Assembly (NCBI GenBank): GCA_030765555.1
Contig: JAVCCI010000047.1
Location: 1-9,666 of the forward strand
Length of the DNA stretch: 9,666 bases
Reading direction: 5' to 3'
Source: Candidatus Kappaea frigidicola
Lineage (GTDB): Bacteria; Omnitrophota; Gorgyraeia; JAGLLT01
The translations under genes and the position numbers were made by a program. The notes below the pieces were generated by a model that saw nothing but the letters and a program-made list of their open reading frames with translations, had not been told where the DNA came from and searched no databases. Shown here one piece after another: positions 6,827 through 9,666 of this stretch. How positions within the stretch are numbered: the first letter of the stretch is position 1; the number at the start of each line of letters is the position of its first letter.

Positions 6827-8188
6827 GTGTCGAAAACAAAGGTTTTTTATGCTTGTAGTGAGTGTGGATATCAGTCAGCTAAATGGTTAGGGCGGTGTCC
6901 AGAGTGCAATCAATGGAATACATTGATTGAGGAAGTAGATTTACCGGATAATAAATTTCTCAAAAATAGGGAGCTTAAAACAGAAGCGCCTGTTTCTATT
7001 GCAAAAGTATCTATAGATCAAGAGCCAAGGATATCTTCGAATATAGCTGAGTTTGATAACATTATCGGAGGTGGTTTGGTAAAAGGTTCTGTAGTTTTGA
7101 TTGGGGGTTCGCCTGGTATAGGTAAATCTACGCTACTTTTGCAAATATCTCAAGAATATGCTCAAGGCGGCAAGAAGGTTCTTTATGTCAGCGCTGAAGA
7201 ATCAATTAATCAAGCTAAACTGAGAGCGCACAGAGTTGGTTCAGAAAGTGACAATCTTTTTATAGTTAACCAGACAAATCTGGATGTGATTATTGGTTTT
7301 TTAAAAAAGATGAAATTTGAAATAGTCATTATTGATTCTATTCAATCCCTTTATAAAGCTGAGGTAAATTCTATTCCTGGAAGCGTTAGTCAAGTAAGAG
7401 AGTGTGCCGGTGAACTAACTTTTTTGGCTAAGGCTAAAGGATTCTCACTATTTTTAGTAGGGCACATTACTAAGGAAGGTGCTTTAGCAGGACCTAAAAT
7501 ATTGGAACACATGGTTGATACAGTTCTATATTTTGAGGGTGAACAGCATCACAATTATCGAATTTTAAGAGGAATAAAAAATCGTTTCGGATCAACTAAT
7601 GAAGTAGCGATTTTTGAAATGAATCAAGAGGGCTTAAAAGAAGTTAAAAATCCTTCAAATGTCTTTATTTCCCAAAGAGCGGATGACATCTCAGGTTCTA
7701 TAGTGGTGCCGGTCATAGAGGGTTCTAGGCCAATAATGGTTGAGATTCAGTCGTTGGTTAGTTATTCAGGCTATGCACAAGCAACCAGAAGAGTAACTGG
7801 GGTTGATTATAATAAGGTTAATCTTTTAATAGCTGTTCTTGAGAAAAGAGCTAAATTAAAATTAGCTAACAAAGATATATTTGTAAATGTAGCAGGAGGT
7901 GTTAAAATATCTGAGCCTGCATCTGATTTGGCTGTAGTCTTAGCGGTTGCCTCCAGCCTCAAAGATATTAAGATACCTACAGAGTTTTGTGCTTTTGGTG
8001 AAGTAGGTTTGGGTGGAGAAGTTAGAGCTGTCAGCTTTGCGGATAAAAGAATTCAAGAAGCTTCGAAGCTCGGTTTTAAAAAATGTATTATACCGGCGGC
8101 TAATGCTAAACGGCTTACCATGAAAAAAAATAAATTAGATATTATTGCGGTAAGCACAATATTTGAGGCATTAAATGTCATTAAGTAA
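6827..8188 (+). CDS. radA: RadA/Sms DNA repair and branch-migration ATPase
   Basis: 453 residues, the usual length. RadA is a RecA-like helicase that promotes branch migration of recombination intermediates with RecA. The N-terminal zinc finger is C10-x2-C13-x10-C24-x2-C27. The RecA-like core has Walker A GSPGIGKST (94-102), Walker B IVIID (166-170) and the RadA-specific KNRFG motif (251-255). The C-terminal third is the Lon-protease-like domain (VPVIEGSRPIMVEIQSLV, GEVGLGGEVR), which in this family is a scaffold and not an active protease. The start is GTG 6827, placed directly after the mlaD TGA and giving the standard MSKTKVFYACSECG beginning. It is not functionally related to the lipid genes upstream, but in Bacillus it sits in the same clpC operon, so its position is inherited context. 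All motifs are intact. Confidence 0.96.
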   Translation: MSKTKVFYACSECGYQSAKWLGRCPECNQWNTLIEEVDLPDNKFLKNRELKTEAPVSIAKVSIDQEPRISSNIAEFDNIIGGGLVKGSVVLIGGSPGIGKSTLLLQISQEYAQGGKKVLYVSAEESINQAKLRAHRVGSESDNLFIVNQTNLDVIIGFLKKMKFEIVIIDSIQSLYKAEVNSIPGSVSQVRECAGELTFLAKAKGFSLFLVGHITKEGALAGPKILEHMVDTVLYFEGEQHHNYRILRGIKNRFGSTNEVAIFEMNQEGLKEVKNPSNVFISQRADDISGSIVVPVIEGSRPIMVEIQSLVSYSGYAQATRRVTGVDYNKVNLLIAVLEKRAKLKLANKDIFVNVAGGVKISEPASDLAVVLAVASSLKDIKIPTEFCAFGEVGLGGEVRAVSFADKRIQEASKLGFKKCIIPAANAKRLTMKKNKLDIIAVSTIFEALNVIK

Positions 8189-8202
8189 GCATTATATAAC
8201 AC

Positions 8203-8208
8203 AGGAGG
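8203..8208 (+). promoter_or_regulatory. Ribosome binding site of the yacL-like gene
   Basis: AGGAGG lies 7 bases before ATG 8216 but only 4 before the in-frame TTG 8213, so the ATG is chosen. Confidence 0.75.
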
Positions 8209-8215
8209 TTTTTTG

Positions 8216-9235
8216 ATGACGATATTTTTTTTACGCATTCTTTTTCTTATTGCTGGAGGATTGGTTGGCTATCAGTCTTTCTTTGTTTTATTGGCACCAG
8301 ATAAAGGTTATCTGGGATTAATTGTTGGGGTTGGAGGAGCTTTATTAATTATACTTAGTGAGAGGATAAGCAAAAATATTTCCCTAAGAGGGTTATCATC
8401 TGCGGTTTTTGGTTTGATTTTGGGACTTATAGTTGCCTGGTTGATTCGAAGTCTCTTTGATTTAATACCTTCCTTGGATCAGAATATAAAATATATTTCC
8501 GGCTTAGTTATTACTGTAATATTGAGTTATTTAGGAATAGTGCTGTCGATGAGGGGTAGAGATGAATTTAATATTATAATCCCTTATGTTCGTTTTAGTC
8601 GTCAAGATGAGCAAGATGAATTTCTTATTCTGGATACCTCCGCAATCATTGATGGCAGAATTGCAGATATAGCTCAAACTAAATTTTTAGGTGGTAGTTT
8701 TATTATTCCTCATTTTATTTTAAGGGAATTGCAACATATAGCAGATTCGCGTGATCCTTTAAAGCGGGTTAGAGGAAGAAGAGGGCTTGATATTTTAAAT
8801 AAGCTGAAAAAGATTTCTAACGTTCAGATAAAAATACATCAACAGGACTTTCCTGATATAGGAGAGGTAGACCATAAGCTGGTGAAGTTAGCCAAGGTTT
8901 TAGAGGCAAAGATTTTGACTAATGATTATAATCTTAATAAAGTGGCTGTTATTCAAGGAGTAACTGTTTTAAATATTAATGAACTAGCTAATGCCCTCAA
9001 GCCCGTGGTTTTACCTGGTGAAGTAATAGATATTAAGATTGCCAAAGAAGGAACTGAACATCATCAGGGAGTCGGATATTTAGATGATGGGACGATGATC
9101 GTGGTCGAAAATTCAAGACACCTGTTGGGGCGTAATGTAAAGGCAACGGTTACCAGCGTTTTACAAACAACAGCTGGTAAGATGATATTTGCCCGCATGG
9201 ATAATCAAGGTAATAATGATAAAAACAAAAGGTAA
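8216..9235 (+). CDS. yacL: YacL-like membrane protein with PIN and TRAM domains
   Basis: 339 residues. Four N-terminal hydrophobic helices (about 4-27, 31-49, 61-80, 93-112) anchor a cytoplasmic PIN nuclease-fold domain (about 136-260) and a C-terminal TRAM domain (about 265-328), the architecture of Bacillus YacL. PIN acidic residues are present: D140 in LDTSAIIDGR, E171 in LRELQ, D219 in EVDHKL and D237 in LTNDYNLNKVA, so metal-dependent RNase activity is possible. TRAM is a small RNA-binding beta fold; GVGYLDDGTMIVVENS (285-300) is its conserved core. The physiological substrate is not established in what I know of the family. Unlike a toxin of a toxin-antitoxin pair, it has no small antitoxin gene beside it. 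It follows radA by 27 bases; in Bacillus disA normally lies between them. ispD starts 6 bases after it. The tail (NQGNNDKNKR) is polar and probably disordered. Confidence 0.92.
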   Translation: MTIFFLRILFLIAGGLVGYQSFFVLLAPDKGYLGLIVGVGGALLIILSERISKNISLRGLSSAVFGLILGLIVAWLIRSLFDLIPSLDQNIKYISGLVITVILSYLGIVLSMRGRDEFNIIIPYVRFSRQDEQDEFLILDTSAIIDGRIADIAQTKFLGGSFIIPHFILRELQHIADSRDPLKRVRGRRGLDILNKLKKISNVQIKIHQQDFPDIGEVDHKLVKLAKVLEAKILTNDYNLNKVAVIQGVTVLNINELANALKPVVLPGEVIDIKIAKEGTEHHQGVGYLDDGTMIVVENSRHLLGRNVKATVTSVLQTTAGKMIFARMDNQGNNDKNKR

Positions 9236-9241
9236 ACTTTT

Positions 9242-9666
9242 ATGAAGGTTGCTGCTTTGATAGTGGCTGCTGGTTTATCTAAGAGGCTAGCCGCAAAAAC
9301 AAGAAAACCATTTATTAAGCTAGCTGATAAGGCTATTTTAGAATATAGTTTAGATGTTTTTTTAAAATATCCGTCGATTAAAGAAATAATTATTGCAATT
9401 AATAAGCATGATTCAGAAAAAGCAAAGAAATTGTGCCAGAAGTACAAGGGTGGAAAATCAATAAAGGTTATTTGTGGCGGCAAGAAGCGTACAGATTCTG
9501 TTTATAATGCATTATTAAATGTTGATAAAAAAAATGATTATGTTTTGATACACGATGCTGCCAGACCCTTTGTGACAAGAAAAATAATTAAACGGGTTAT
9601 TATTAGCGCAAAAAAATATCAAGCAGCTGTTTGTGGCACGAAAGTTTCTTCAACAATTAAAAAGAG
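9242..9666 (+). CDS. ispD: 2-C-methyl-D-erythritol 4-phosphate cytidylyltransferase, N-terminal part (cut by window end)
   Basis: The first 141 residues of a protein normally about 220-240 long; the frame is open at the window end. IspD transfers CMP from CTP to MEP in the non-mevalonate isoprenoid pathway. The N-terminal nucleotide-binding signature is VAALIVAAGLSKRL (3-16) with K22 in RKPF aligning to the catalytic lysine of the usual PKQF. GGKKRTDSVYNAL (79-91) and VLIHDAARPFV (101-111) are diagnostic, with D105 matching the CTP/metal-binding aspartate. The later PVRDTxK-type segment is diverged (KVSSTIK, 134-140). ATG 9242 follows a weak AAAAGG 9 bases upstream that overlaps the previous stop, so coupling to the yacL-like gene is likely. 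It could in principle be the related ribitol-5-phosphate enzyme TarI, but position after yacL matches ispD of Bacillus. Confidence 0.9.
   Translation, partial: MKVAALIVAAGLSKRLAAKTRKPFIKLADKAILEYSLDVFLKYPSIKEIIIAINKHDSEKAKKLCQKYKGGKSIKVICGGKKRTDSVYNALLNVDKKNDYVLIHDAARPFVTRKIIKRVIISAKKYQAAVCGTKVSSTIKK

Larger units (their letters stand above)
1..9666 (+). other. Predicted single polycistron (extended clpC operon)
   Basis: All nine genes share one strand. Gaps are 18, 5, overlap of 29, 4, 37, 0, 27 and 6 bases. No terminator hairpin with a T-run and no clear internal promoter was found at any junction. Transcription presumably begins upstream of the window; any CtsR-type operator would lie there and cannot be seen. 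Whether weaker promoters inside coding sequence exist cannot be judged by eye in DNA this rich in A+T. Confidence 0.65.

Noticed and set aside
7630..8188. Lon-like C-terminal domain of RadA as an active protease
   Set aside because: The domain is a non-proteolytic structural part of RadA in known members, and the rest of the protein is a standard RadA.
8216..9235. PIN-domain gene as a toxin of a toxin-antitoxin system
   Set aside because: Four membrane helices, a TRAM domain and operon position match the housekeeping YacL family, and no antitoxin gene is adjacent.
9205..9483. Minus-strand open frame of 92 codons across the yacL/ispD junction
   Set aside because: It is fully antisense to the conserved N-terminus of ispD and the end of the yacL-like gene, with no recognisable motif.

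Overview
The window is an unbroken run of nine same-strand (+) genes, two of them cut by the window ends, in AT-rich DNA (roughly one third G+C by eye). The largest gap is 37 bases and two junctions touch or overlap, so it reads as one long polycistron. No rRNA, tRNA, insertion sequence, CRISPR array or convincing terminator was seen, and there is no gene-free stretch above 300 bases.

Layout: (1) the C-terminus of the protein-arginine kinase McsB (1-356), then the AAA+ unfoldase ClpC (375-2861). These are the marking and reading halves of phospho-arginine protein quality control. (2) A cell-envelope block: an AsmA/TamB-like membrane-anchored periplasmic protein (2867-4543), then MlaE permease (4515-5336), MlaF ATPase (5341-6105) and MlaD/MCE protein (6143-6826), a predicted inner-to-outer membrane lipid transporter. 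(3) RadA/Sms recombination ATPase (6827-8188), a YacL-type membrane PIN-TRAM protein (8216-9235), and the start of IspD of the MEP isoprenoid pathway (9242 to the window end).

The outer frame mcsB-clpC-radA-(disA)-yacL-ispD is the classic clpC operon order of Bacillus and relatives. Two things differ here. A four-gene lipid-transport block sits between clpC and radA, and disA (c-di-AMP synthase), which in Bacillus lies between radA and yacL, is absent.

MlaEFD plus a TamB-like protein implies an outer membrane, so the organism is most likely a diderm. An uncultivated lineage such as Omnitrophota (Candidatus Omnitrophica) is my best guess, with a diderm Firmicute (Halanaerobiales- or Negativicutes-like) as the main alternative. 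The taxonomic call is inference from gene content and base composition only.

How the genes may work together: McsB/ClpC handle damaged proteins, the AsmA-Mla block handles envelope lipids, RadA handles DNA repair, and IspD supplies isoprenoid precursors. The most interesting hypothesis is that the AsmA/TamB-like protein is the dedicated periplasmic partner of a minimal MlaEFD pump. No wholly unknown gene system is evident; the novelty is in the arrangement.
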